A program made the position numbers and the translations under genes. From contig DASSMB010000238.1 of the NCBI GenBank assembly GCA_035689095.1, positions 1-13,693 on the forward strand: a DNA stretch of 13,693 bases. The letters run 5' to 3'. Origin of the DNA: JACDDK01 sp035689095. GTDB taxonomy: Bacteria > Actinomycetota > Rubrobacteria > Rubrobacterales > Rubrobacteraceae. The notes below the pieces were generated by a model. It saw only the letters and a program-made list of their open reading frames with translations, had not been told where the DNA came from and made no database searches. Below, piece after piece: positions 1 through 5,732 of the stretch (its first letter is position 1; every line of letters starts with the position of its first letter).

Positions 1-98
1 ACGTCGTCGCGATAGTCATGTACGTGGCCTTCCGTCTCGTCCGGCGCGCCCAGGGCATGGACCTCAAGATGGTGTACGACGAGATCCCGGAGGAGTAG
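1..98 (+). CDS. C-terminal end of a probable APC-family amino-acid permease (partial)
   Basis: Only the last 31 codons are present, read from base 3 to a TAG at 96-98. The peptide begins with a hydrophobic stretch (VVAIVMYVAF), continues with a basic RLVRRAQG segment, and ends GMDLKMVYDEIPEE. A last membrane helix, then arginines, then a tail of the type G-[IM]-D-L-x-x-x-Y-x-E-I-P-x-E is what I recall from the cytoplasmic C-terminus of APC-superfamily amino-acid transporters, so import of an amino acid across the inner membrane is the likely role. The substrate cannot be told from this fragment, and another membrane transporter is possible. The gene starts outside the window. It converges with the sulfotransferase-like gene, with a hairpin terminator between them. 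Confidence 0.5.
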   Translation, partial: VVAIVMYVAFRLVRRAQGMDLKMVYDEIPEE

Positions 99-157
99 CG
101 AGCGGGTATCCGCTCTCAGCAATCGGTCCGAGAAATGTAGACCGCTGATTACACAAG

Positions 158-193
158 AGAGGACCCCCCGCTTCTCAAAGGCGGGGGTCCTCT
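158..193. terminator. Strong hairpin terminator between convergent genes
   Basis: AGAGGACCCCC at 158-168 pairs perfectly with GGGGGTCCTCT at 183-193, an 11-bp GC-rich stem with a 14-base loop. The stem can extend inward with CGC/GCG if one C is bulged. It is followed on the plus strand by TTCGTCTATT, a weak U-tract. It lies between the permease stop (98) and the stop of the minus-strand sulfotransferase gene (210), so it can serve both. A second hairpin, GAGCGG at 100-105 with CCGCTC at 110-115, sits right after the permease stop and has no T run. Confidence 0.85.
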
Positions 194-209
194 TTCGTCT
201 ATTGGTAGT

Positions 210-941
210 TTACCTGTGGCGTGTGCCGGGGATAGCGTGCGCCGCGAGGTCATAGTAGGCGGGCAGACACCTCTCATACATCTCTTCAAGCTCCCTGGGT
301 AACACGGGGTCCCGCCTCTCGGCACGCTTTATGCCGCTACTCCTCTGCGCCACATCGTGCCATCCCTCCCAGTTCTCCCAGCGCCTTACCTCCCTCGGCT
401 GCCAGGTGAGATCGTCCTCCCGGAACGGTATCCCAACCCGCTCGCAGTACACGGATAAGACCTCTACCGGGTTCTCGGAGAACGTCATCGCATCAACCAC
501 GACGGGCTCCTGACCGGCCTCCTCGCAGATCCTGAACAGACGATACAGCTCCTCGTAGCCCGCTTCCTCGAAGGTGAAGTCGGGCCACATCTTGTACATG
601 GAGGTAAGGACGTACTTCGGATCGCGCACGATGAAGGTGTTGACGAAGCGTGAGGCGAACTCGCGGTTGAGGAGAGGCTTTGCCTGGTAGGCCATGTCCT
701 TGAGGAAGACCCGCTGGTCTCGGGGCTCGAAGATCCTCTCGACCACCCGGTCGTAGTTGTGCTCCGGCTGGGGCGGGTCATCCGCGAACCTCTCGGAGAG
801 GCGATCCTCTGAATGGTAGTACGAGGCAGAGAAGGGTTCGTGGAAGACCTCGAAGTCGTCGCGTTCGACAAAGACCCGCTCGAAAGCTGTCGAGATCGAA
901 CGCGGTACGCACCACAGCGCCACGGGTTTTTGTTGCTCCAC
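210..941 (-). CDS. Sulfotransferase-like protein (PAPS-dependent fold)
   Basis: A 243-residue soluble protein that fits the small sulfotransferase family, which moves sulfate from PAPS to a hydroxyl or amine. The N-terminal strand and loop VALWCVPRSISTAF (residues 7-20) matches the 5'-phosphosulfate-binding loop (PRSxST). NTFIVRDPKYVLTSMY (101-116) matches the 3'-phosphate-binding motif, with Arg106, Asp107 and Ser114. The acceptor is unknown, and cytoplasmic location is inferred from the lack of a signal peptide. I chose the GTG at 941 because it follows an AGAGG sequence about 8 bases upstream and immediately precedes the conserved loop; longer versions run into glyS. It lies 16 bp after the glyS stop on the same strand, so co-transcription is likely, with no obvious functional link. 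Some members of this group carry out other or unknown reactions, so the exact chemistry is inferred. Confidence 0.8.
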   Translation of the reverse strand: MEQQKPVALWCVPRSISTAFERVFVERDDFEVFHEPFSASYYHSEDRLSERFADDPPQPEHNYDRVVERIFEPRDQRVFLKDMAYQAKPLLNREFASRFVNTFIVRDPKYVLTSMYKMWPDFTFEEAGYEELYRLFRICEEAGQEPVVVDAMTFSENPVEVLSVYCERVGIPFREDDLTWQPREVRRWENWEGWHDVAQRSSGIKRAERRDPVLPRELEEMYERCLPAYYDLAAHAIPGTRHR

Positions 942-957
942 GGAGAGCCTCTTTCTT

Positions 958-2343
958 CTATCCCGAGATGAGCTTCTGCAGCCGCTCCCGAACCGCCTGT
1001 ATCGGGATGCGCTCCTGCTGCATCGTGTCCCGGTCACGGATTGTTACGCTCTTGTCGTCCATGGTGTCGAAGTCTACCGTGACGCAGAAGGGCGTCCCCG
1101 CTTCGTCCTGGCGGCGGTAGCGGCGGCCTATAGAGCCGGAGTCGTCGTAGAAGATGCGGTAGTCGCCCTTCAGGTCGTCGTAGAGGTCCCTGGCGACCGT
1201 CGAGACGGGCTCCTTCTTGGAGAGCGGGAAGACGGCGGCCTTTATGGGCGCGATGCGCGGGTGGAGCTTCAGGACGGTGCGTTCCTCGCCGTTCACCTCT
1301 TCCTCCGTGTAGGCGTCCGAGAGGAAGGCGAGCATGATCCGGTCGGGTCCGCCCGCCGGCTCTATGACGTAGGGGGTGTAGCGCTCGCCGGTCGCCTGGT
1401 CGAAGTATTCCAGGTTCTCGCCGGAGAACTGCGCGTGCTGCTTCAGGTCGAAGTCCGTGCGGTTTGCGATGCCTTCAAGCTCCGACCAGCCGGCGAACGG
1501 GAAGTTGTACTCGATGTCCACGGTGCGTTTCGAGTAGTGGGAGAGCTTCTCCTTCGGGTGCTCGTAGCGGCGGAGGTTCTCCGGGTTCAGGCCGAGGGAG
1601 ATGTACCAGTTCCAGCGTTCCTCGATCCAGAACTCGTGCCACTCCTCGTCCGTACCGGGCTTCACGAAGAACTCCATCTCCATCTGCTCGAACTCGCGGG
1701 TGCGGAAGATGAAGTTCCCTGGCGTGATCTCGTTCCGGAAAGACTTGCCCTGCTGCGCTATCCCGAACGGCACCTTCACCCGGCTCGTCTGCATCACGTT
1801 CTTGAAGTTCACGAAGATGCCCTGCGCCGTCTCCGGACGCAGGTACGCTATGTTCTCCGGTCCCTTGACCGGCCCGGTGTACGTCTCGAACATCAGGTTA
1901 AAGGGGCGTACGGGCGCGAAGTCCCGGCCGCCGTCCATCGGGTCCTTTATCCGGTCGTCGGACTGGATGATCTCCGTCAGTTCCTCGGCGGAGAGACCTT
2001 CCACGTCGTCGCGGCCGGTCGCCTGTTCGATGAGGTGGTCCGCCCGGTAGCGGCGTCCGCTGGTGCGGCTCTCGACGAGCATGTCGTTGAAGGTCGCCGT
2101 GTGGCCGCTGGCCTCCCACACCTTCGGGTGCATGATGATGGCGGCGTCCACTCCGACTACGTCGTCGCGCATGTGGACTGTGCGGCGCCACCATTCCTCC
2201 TTGATGTTGCGCTTCATCTCGACGCCTAAAGGACCGTAATCGTAAGAGGAGCGGAAGCCGCCGTAGATCTCGGAGCTCTGGAACACGAAGCCTCGGCGCT
2301 TGCAGAAGGCGACTAACTTTTCCATCGTTACGGTCTGCGACAC
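958..2343 (-). CDS. glyS: Glycyl-tRNA synthetase (single-chain, class II)
   Basis: A 461-residue enzyme that charges tRNA-Gly with glycine using ATP in the cytoplasm. It is the homodimeric GlyRS type, not the separate alpha/beta-subunit type. The class II landmarks are in order: a motif 1 region with SSYDYGPLG (residues 32-40), AYLRPETAQGIFVNF (166-180), and motif 2 from SFRNE (201-205) through NFIFRTREFEQMEMEF (210-225). Motif 3 is EPAGGPDRIMLAF (328-340). An anticodon-binding HGTP-type domain runs from about 362 to the end and includes DDSGSIGRRYRRQDEAGTP (400-418). Length is normal for bacteria. The GTG at 2343 is preceded by GGAGGG (2348-2353) with a 4-base gap; an ATG six codons further in is the alternative, and the upstream reading frame has no such support. 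No T-box leader fits in the roughly 120-bp gap to the divergent gene. The sulfotransferase-like gene follows on the same strand. Confidence 0.97.
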   Translation of the reverse strand: MSQTVTMEKLVAFCKRRGFVFQSSEIYGGFRSSYDYGPLGVEMKRNIKEEWWRRTVHMRDDVVGVDAAIIMHPKVWEASGHTATFNDMLVESRTSGRRYRADHLIEQATGRDDVEGLSAEELTEIIQSDDRIKDPMDGGRDFAPVRPFNLMFETYTGPVKGPENIAYLRPETAQGIFVNFKNVMQTSRVKVPFGIAQQGKSFRNEITPGNFIFRTREFEQMEMEFFVKPGTDEEWHEFWIEERWNWYISLGLNPENLRRYEHPKEKLSHYSKRTVDIEYNFPFAGWSELEGIANRTDFDLKQHAQFSGENLEYFDQATGERYTPYVIEPAGGPDRIMLAFLSDAYTEEEVNGEERTVLKLHPRIAPIKAAVFPLSKKEPVSTVARDLYDDLKGDYRIFYDDSGSIGRRYRRQDEAGTPFCVTVDFDTMDDKSVTIRDRDTMQQERIPIQAVRERLQKLISG

Positions 2344-2390
2344 GGGACCCTCCGAACTGTTAGATGCAAGACACTTGTAAGAGTCCGGCA

Positions 2391-2396
2391 AGTATA
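2391..2396 (-). promoter_or_regulatory. Candidate -10 box for glyS
   Basis: On the minus strand 2396-2391 reads TATACT, one mismatch from consensus. Transcription starting near 2384 would give a leader of about 40 bases containing the GGAGGG ribosome binding site. No good -35 hexamer is visible 16-18 bases upstream, so this is tentative. Confidence 0.35.
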
Positions 2397-2452
2397 GCTC
2401 AGGGGGTGGAACTGTTTGCGGATGGAGAGAGCTTGTTGCGGAGCACAATGGT

Positions 2453-2458
2453 TATAAT
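2453..2458 (+). promoter_or_regulatory. Consensus TATAAT -10 box overlapping the start region of the DUF4126 gene
   Basis: A perfect TATAAT lies 7 bases before the GTG at 2466. If it is used, transcription would begin at or next to that GTG, giving a leaderless mRNA. The -35 region is weak: TTGTTG at 2433-2438 has only a 14-base spacer. Confidence 0.45.
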
Positions 2459-2465
2459 GCGCGCT

Positions 2466-3041
2466 GTGGAAACCTTTCTCGCCATAGGAATCGGCGTCGG
2501 ACTCGCCTCGGTAGCCGGGGTCCGGGCTTTCTTGCCGCCCGCTCTGGCCTCTCTCTTTGCGCTATTCGGCCTCTTCTATGTCCCCGAGCAGGTGGTCGGG
2601 ATAGGACCGGAAATCCTTCTCGGCGGGCTGGCGGCGCTGGCTGTTCTGGAGATAGTCCTCGACAAGGTCCGGGCGCTGGAGCGCGGTTTCAACATGGCGA
2701 TGGTGCCGGTCCGGATGGCATCGGGGGCGGTGCTGTTCGCCGCGGCGATGGGCCTGGATGTAGATATGGGCTCCCTGGTGTGGCTGGGTGCCGGGGCCGT
2801 GATCGCCGGGGTGGTGGCGGTGCTCAAGCTGGTGTTGCGTCCCGCGCTGGGGAACTCGGCGGGTGTCTCAGGTAGCTTCCTGAGCCTGATCGAGGACGCG
2901 GTGGCGCTCGTGGGTTCGGCGGCCGGGTGCTTCGTGCCACTCATTCCTTTGCTCCTGGTAGCATTCCTGCTATTCTTCTTCTACCGCATCAGGAAACGGC
3001 GCGGTAGAAGGTACGGAGGCCTCCGCATTCTCGGGGATTAG
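2466..3041 (+). CDS. DUF4126 family membrane protein
   Basis: A 191-residue integral membrane protein of unknown function that I place in DUF4126. It starts METFLAIGIGVGLASVAGVRAFLPP, the glycine-rich first helix followed by a G-x-R-x-F-x-P turn that I associate with this family. Further hydrophobic segments lie at about residues 26-40, 48-64, 85-97, 104-123 and 155-172, and the C-terminal tail is strongly basic (RIRKRRGRR, about 174-182). The start is uncertain. GTG at 2466 matches the family N-terminus and lies 7 bases after a TATAAT. ATG at 2457 overlaps that box. ATG at 2448 has a GGAG 4 bases upstream and would add six residues. The gene is divergent from glyS and 29 bp upstream of the 2-phosphoglycerate kinase gene, probably in one operon with it. 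No function is claimed. Confidence 0.8.
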   Translation: METFLAIGIGVGLASVAGVRAFLPPALASLFALFGLFYVPEQVVGIGPEILLGGLAALAVLEIVLDKVRALERGFNMAMVPVRMASGAVLFAAAMGLDVDMGSLVWLGAGAVIAGVVAVLKLVLRPALGNSAGVSGSFLSLIEDAVALVGSAAGCFVPLIPLLLVAFLLFFFYRIRKRRGRRYGGLRILGD

Positions 3042-3070
3042 GGGCTCCGGCGCTCTTTTGGAGGGGTGCT

Positions 3071-4015
3071 ATGGACCAGCGGGAGATCACGATAGTCAAG
3101 GGCAACCGGGAGACCCCGTTTTCGCGCGGTGTCCTGGCGCAGACTCTCGCTCAGGCCGGGGCGCGTCAGGAACTGGCCCATCGCGTAGCCAGCGAGATCC
3201 GCTCGGAGCTTCTGGCCGAGGAGCGGTACACGGTCGAGGAGGAGGAGGTCCTCGCGCGGGTGCGCTCGAAGCTGATGACGACCGATGCTATCATCGTGAC
3301 CCGGCTGGACAAGTGGCGAATCCTGCGCGAGTCCTCGGAGCCGGTGGTAGTGCTTATCGGAGGGGCGACGGGGGTCGGGACGAGCACGCTGGCCGCGGAC
3401 GTGGCGCGGCGGCTGAACATCCAGAGCGTCATCGGGACGGACTCCATCCGGGAGGTACTGCGGCGGGCCATAAGCCCGGACCTGCTGCCGCTCCTGCACA
3501 AGAGTTCCTACGAGATCACCGCGCGGGACATTCGTGTGCCGGTGGACGAGAACGAGACGGTACTCTTCGGTTTCCGGCAGCAGGCGTCGCAGGTGGCGGT
3601 GGGCGTGGAGGCCATTGTGGACCGGGGGCTCAAGGAAGGGACGAACATCATCGTCGAGGGTGTGCATCTGGTGCCGGAGATCATACTTGACCGCTACCGG
3701 GACCACCCGAACGTCTGCACGCTGGTGGTTTACCTCTCCGACCAGGACGCGCACCGCTCGCGCTTCTACATCCGGGCTCTGGGTACGGCGATGCGCCGTC
3801 CGGCCGAGGAGTACATCGCGCACTTCAAGGAGATACGCCAGATCCACGACTACATCCTGGAGAGCGCGGCGCGCACGGACGTGCAGACGGTGGAGAACCT
3901 CTCCATAGAGAACACCTCCGACGCCGCCGTGGAGATCGTGGCGAACCGGGTCTCCGGGATCGCCGAGACGGCCCGCCGCCGATCCGCCTCTCTGCTTCTC
4001 GACGCGAACACCTGA
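3071..4015 (+). CDS. 2-phosphoglycerate kinase family protein with N-terminal ATP-cone-like region
   Basis: A 314-residue cytoplasmic P-loop protein. Residues about 5-85 (ITIVKGNRETPFSRG, then a helical region) resemble an ATP-cone. The kinase core has a Walker A-like loop GGATGVGTST (97-106), then VIGTDSIREVLRR (120-132), LLHKSSYE (141-148), and a strand ending IIVEGVHL (193-200). This layout matches 2-phosphoglycerate kinases, which in methanogens such as Methanothermus phosphorylate 2-phosphoglycerate to 2,3-bisphosphoglycerate for cyclic 2,3-diphosphoglycerate synthesis. Threonine (104) stands where the usual Walker A lysine would be; I believe related proteins share this, but could not check. 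GGAGGGG (3060-3066) sits 4 bases before the ATG and fixes the start. It follows the DUF4126 gene by 29 bp. The real substrate in this organism is not shown by the sequence; another small phosphorylated metabolite is possible. Confidence 0.85.
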   Translation: MDQREITIVKGNRETPFSRGVLAQTLAQAGARQELAHRVASEIRSELLAEERYTVEEEEVLARVRSKLMTTDAIIVTRLDKWRILRESSEPVVVLIGGATGVGTSTLAADVARRLNIQSVIGTDSIREVLRRAISPDLLPLLHKSSYEITARDIRVPVDENETVLFGFRQQASQVAVGVEAIVDRGLKEGTNIIVEGVHLVPEIILDRYRDHPNVCTLVVYLSDQDAHRSRFYIRALGTAMRRPAEEYIAHFKEIRQIHDYILESAARTDVQTVENLSIENTSDAAVEIVANRVSGIAETARRRSASLLLDANT

Positions 4016-4047
4016 CCCCGGACCCGATACTCCGGCCGCAAAGGGGT

Positions 4048-4053
4048 TAGAAT
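4048..4053 (+). promoter_or_regulatory. Candidate -10 box for the YtxH-like gene
   Basis: TAGAAT at 4048-4053 would start transcription near 4060, just ahead of the AGGAGGT at 4067-4073. The region 17 bases upstream shows no clear -35 hexamer, so support is weak. Read-through from the kinase gene is the alternative. Confidence 0.3.
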
Positions 4054-4066
4054 ACGCGCAGATCCC

Positions 4067-4073
4067 AGGAGGT
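4067..4073 (+). promoter_or_regulatory. Ribosome binding site that sets the TTG start of the YtxH-like gene
   Basis: AGGAGGT, a near-perfect anti-16S match, lies 8 bases before the TTG at 4082. It is the reason for accepting a TTG start there. Confidence 0.85.
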
Positions 4074-4081
4074 AGACGGCG

Positions 4082-4579
4082 TTGATCGATAAGGAGCGGC
4101 TGAGGACTTTTATCCTCGGTGGAGTGGTAGGGGCTCTGGCGGGTATCCTTCTCGCGCCGCGCAGCGGCCGGGAGATCAGGGGGACGGTGGCGAACCGCGC
4201 CGGAGAGGCGCGCGAGCGGAGCCGCGAGAGGTACTTCGAGGCGCAGGAGCGGATGCAGGAACGTTTCTCCGAATCCCGCGAGGGCATCCGGCGCCGCCCG
4301 GACCCGGCGCGCGAGCCAACCGTGGGCGGAGGCTCGCCGGAGGCTCCCGGAAAGACTTATGGAGCGCCGGGCAGGCCGCCCCTTAGGGATGTCTCCCGCG
4401 GTGTGGTGGATGAGCCGATGAGGGAGCCGACAGCGGAGCCGGTGGACGGCGAGGAAGCGGGCGCAGACTCCGACGCAAGGTCCGAGGAGCTTCGGCGGAA
4501 GGTGCGCGAGACGCGGGCCCGTCTACGGGGCCGCTTACAGGCGAATGAAGAGGGTGGCGAAGAGCCGGATGATATCTAG
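4082..4579 (+). CDS. YtxH-like membrane-anchored protein
   Basis: A 165-residue protein starting at TTG. Residues 10-25 form a glycine-rich membrane segment (FILGGVVGALAGILLAP), followed by RSGREIRGTVANRAGEARERS (27-47). The pattern G-x-x-x-G-x-x-x-G-x-L-x-A-P-x-S-G-x-x-x-R is the hallmark of the YtxH/gas-vesicle-like family, which is small, membrane-linked and stress-associated in Bacillus but without known biochemical activity. A charged helix follows (to about 70), then a proline-, glutamate- and arginine-rich stretch (about 75-135) that looks disordered, then a basic helix near the C-terminus (about 137-156). The long low-complexity tail is more than most short YtxH proteins have. The GNAT-like gene follows 9 bp downstream and uses a ribosome binding site that overlaps this stop codon, so the two are probably translated from one message. 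Confidence 0.75.
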   Translation: MIDKERLRTFILGGVVGALAGILLAPRSGREIRGTVANRAGEARERSRERYFEAQERMQERFSESREGIRRRPDPAREPTVGGGSPEAPGKTYGAPGRPPLRDVSRGVVDEPMREPTAEPVDGEEAGADSDARSEELRRKVRETRARLRGRLQANEEGGEEPDDI

Positions 4580-4588
4580 GAGCCGCCG

Positions 4589-5266
4589 ATGAAGCACATA
4601 TCATTCGTGCCGCTGGTCGAGGAGATCTCGCCGGAAGAGGCGGGGAAGACGCCGGAGATCCGGGCGGTCGTATCTTACTGGACGGAAGGCTCCAGTGACG
4701 CCGCCGAATGGTTCGAGGAGTTGAACGGCGAGTTCGGGACCGTGGGACTCATGATGCGGCGCGGCGAGGAACTTCTCGGGTATCTGGTCTACGCTCCGAG
4801 GAGGTATCTGCCGCGAGCCGGCCGTTACCCGCTCGGGCCCCTGGATGGGGAGACCGTCCTTCTGGCGTACGTGGCGGGCGAGCAACGCGCGCGCCGGCAC
4901 CTGCTAGTGCGTATGCTCCGCGACCTGCGCTACCGCAATGTCGGGAAGGTCGAGGCGGTCGCCAGCGATATCGGGCTGCCCGGCCACGTGTCTACCAGGT
5001 TCCTGATCGAGAGCGGCTGGCGTCCGGTACGAGGATGCCTGTACCGCGGTCTGCCCTACACCCTGGCGCGCACCGATCTGGCGAGCGTCGTCGAAGTAGG
5101 GGACCTGGCGCGGGGTCTGCTCGGTAGGGTGAAGCTGCCGAACCTGAAGGGACCGTATCCGTTGCCCGGAGCATTCGTCCGGACGGTAGAGGAGCCGGAG
5201 CCCGCGAGGGCGGAAGAGAACCCGCACCTCGGAGGACCTCTCAGGCCGGCAGGATCGCGGTCCTGA
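4589..5266 (+). CDS. GNAT-like acetyltransferase domain protein
   Basis: A 225-residue cytoplasmic protein with the pattern of a GNAT fold: strand VGLMMRRGEELLGYLVYAP (52-70), a loop with prolines, strand TVLLAYVAGEQRA (89-101), helix RRHLLVRMLRDLRYR (102-116), strand KVEAVASD (120-127) and C-terminal SGWRPVRGCLYRGLPYTLARTDL (142-164). GNAT enzymes move an acetyl group from acetyl-CoA to an amine. Here the usual CoA-binding [QR]-x-x-G-x-[GA] loop is poorly kept (EQRARRHL), so activity is uncertain and the substrate unknown. The last 45 residues are proline- and glutamate-rich. Start: AGGAG at 4578-4582, overlapping the upstream TAG, lies 6 bases before the ATG. Its 3' end overlaps the convergent minus-strand gene by 26 bp. 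I rate the fold assignment as likely, not certain. Confidence 0.7.
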   Translation: MKHISFVPLVEEISPEEAGKTPEIRAVVSYWTEGSSDAAEWFEELNGEFGTVGLMMRRGEELLGYLVYAPRRYLPRAGRYPLGPLDGETVLLAYVAGEQRARRHLLVRMLRDLRYRNVGKVEAVASDIGLPGHVSTRFLIESGWRPVRGCLYRGLPYTLARTDLASVVEVGDLARGLLGRVKLPNLKGPYPLPGAFVRTVEEPEPARAEENPHLGGPLRPAGSRS

Positions 5267-5272
5267 CAGAGG
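5233..5272. terminator. Inverted repeats across the two convergent stop codons
   Basis: AGGACC (5233-5238) pairs with GGTCCT (5259-5264). An alternative stem is CCTCTCAGG (5237-5245) with CCTGA (5262-5266) and GAGG (5269-5272), with a 2-base bulge. The repeats bracket both stop codons, TCA (5241-5243, minus strand) and TGA (5264-5266, plus strand). There is no T run on either side, so this is at best a weak bidirectional terminator. Confidence 0.3.
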
Positions 5273-5732
5273 AGACTCCCGAAGGGGTCGCGGCCCGGAC
5301 CTCGATGATCGCGCGCGCCGGTTCCGCGCCCTGATCCGTATTCTGTCCCGCGAACGACAGGTCGAGCGTGAAGTCCGCGGTGACCGTCTCTCCGGCGGCG
5401 AGATCTTTGATGGAAGAACGGTAGTAGCGAACGTCGGAGAGCGCGGTGTTCTCGGAATACACTTTTACCGAGACGTTTATGTCCGAGAGCTTCTGACTAC
5501 CCGCATTGTGGACTCCGATGGATAACTTTTGGTCTGGCCGCTGTTTAAGCGAGGAGAGATAGTCTCTCCCGAGTTGGAGGTCCAGGGCGGGACCGGACTC
5601 CGCCGAAGGCGAGTCGGGCCGCAGGCTCTTCTCTGACGGGCCGCCGCTTGCGTTGGCGAGGAGGAGGAAGGCTCCGGACGTCAGCAAGAAGGCCAGAGCC
5701 GCTCCGGAGAGCCACAGGATCACCCCCTTCAC
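5241..5732 (-). CDS. Membrane-anchored extracytoplasmic protein, unknown function
   Basis: A 163-residue protein I do not recognise by name. Residues 4-27 are a single hydrophobic segment (VILWLSGAALAFLLTSGAFLLLAN) acting as a signal anchor or uncleaved signal. Residues 28-50 are a Ser/Pro/Gly-rich linker. Residues about 52-163 alternate in a beta-sandwich-like way: LSIGVHNAGSQKLSDINVSV (70-89), then KDLAAGETVTADFTLDLSF (109-127). The pairing of an N-x-G turn with a later G-E-T-V-x-x-x-F resembles FxLYD or CARDB-type Ig-like domains that sit outside the membrane. The GTG start overlaps the stop of the lipoprotein gene (GTGA, 5729-5732), so the two are translationally coupled and it is the last gene of the two-component operon. 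A role in the envelope alongside the lipoprotein is inferred from context only. Confidence 0.75.
   Translation of the reverse strand: MKGVILWLSGAALAFLLTSGAFLLLANASGGPSEKSLRPDSPSAESGPALDLQLGRDYLSSLKQRPDQKLSIGVHNAGSQKLSDINVSVKVYSENTALSDVRYYRSSIKDLAAGETVTADFTLDLSFAGQNTDQGAEPARAIIEVRAATPSGVSSVRTAILPA

Noticed and set aside
1261..2229. Long plus-strand open frame opposite glyS
   Set aside because: It is antisense to a clearly conserved synthetase, has no domain I recognise and is rich in Val, Arg and Leu, as expected of a high-GC shadow frame.
2388..2440. tRNA-like D-arm sequence (TATAGCTCAGGGGGTGGAA)
   Set aside because: It resembles the first third of a tRNA, but no anticodon arm, GTTCGA-type T-loop or closing acceptor stem follows in the next 80 bases.
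2344..2465. T-box riboswitch upstream of glyS
   Set aside because: The gap to the divergent gene is only about 120 bp, with no specifier stem, T-box sequence or terminator.
3038..3847. 269-codon minus-strand open frame opposite the 2-phosphoglycerate kinase gene
   Set aside because: The plus-strand gene has clear family motifs and a ribosome binding site; the antisense frame has neither.
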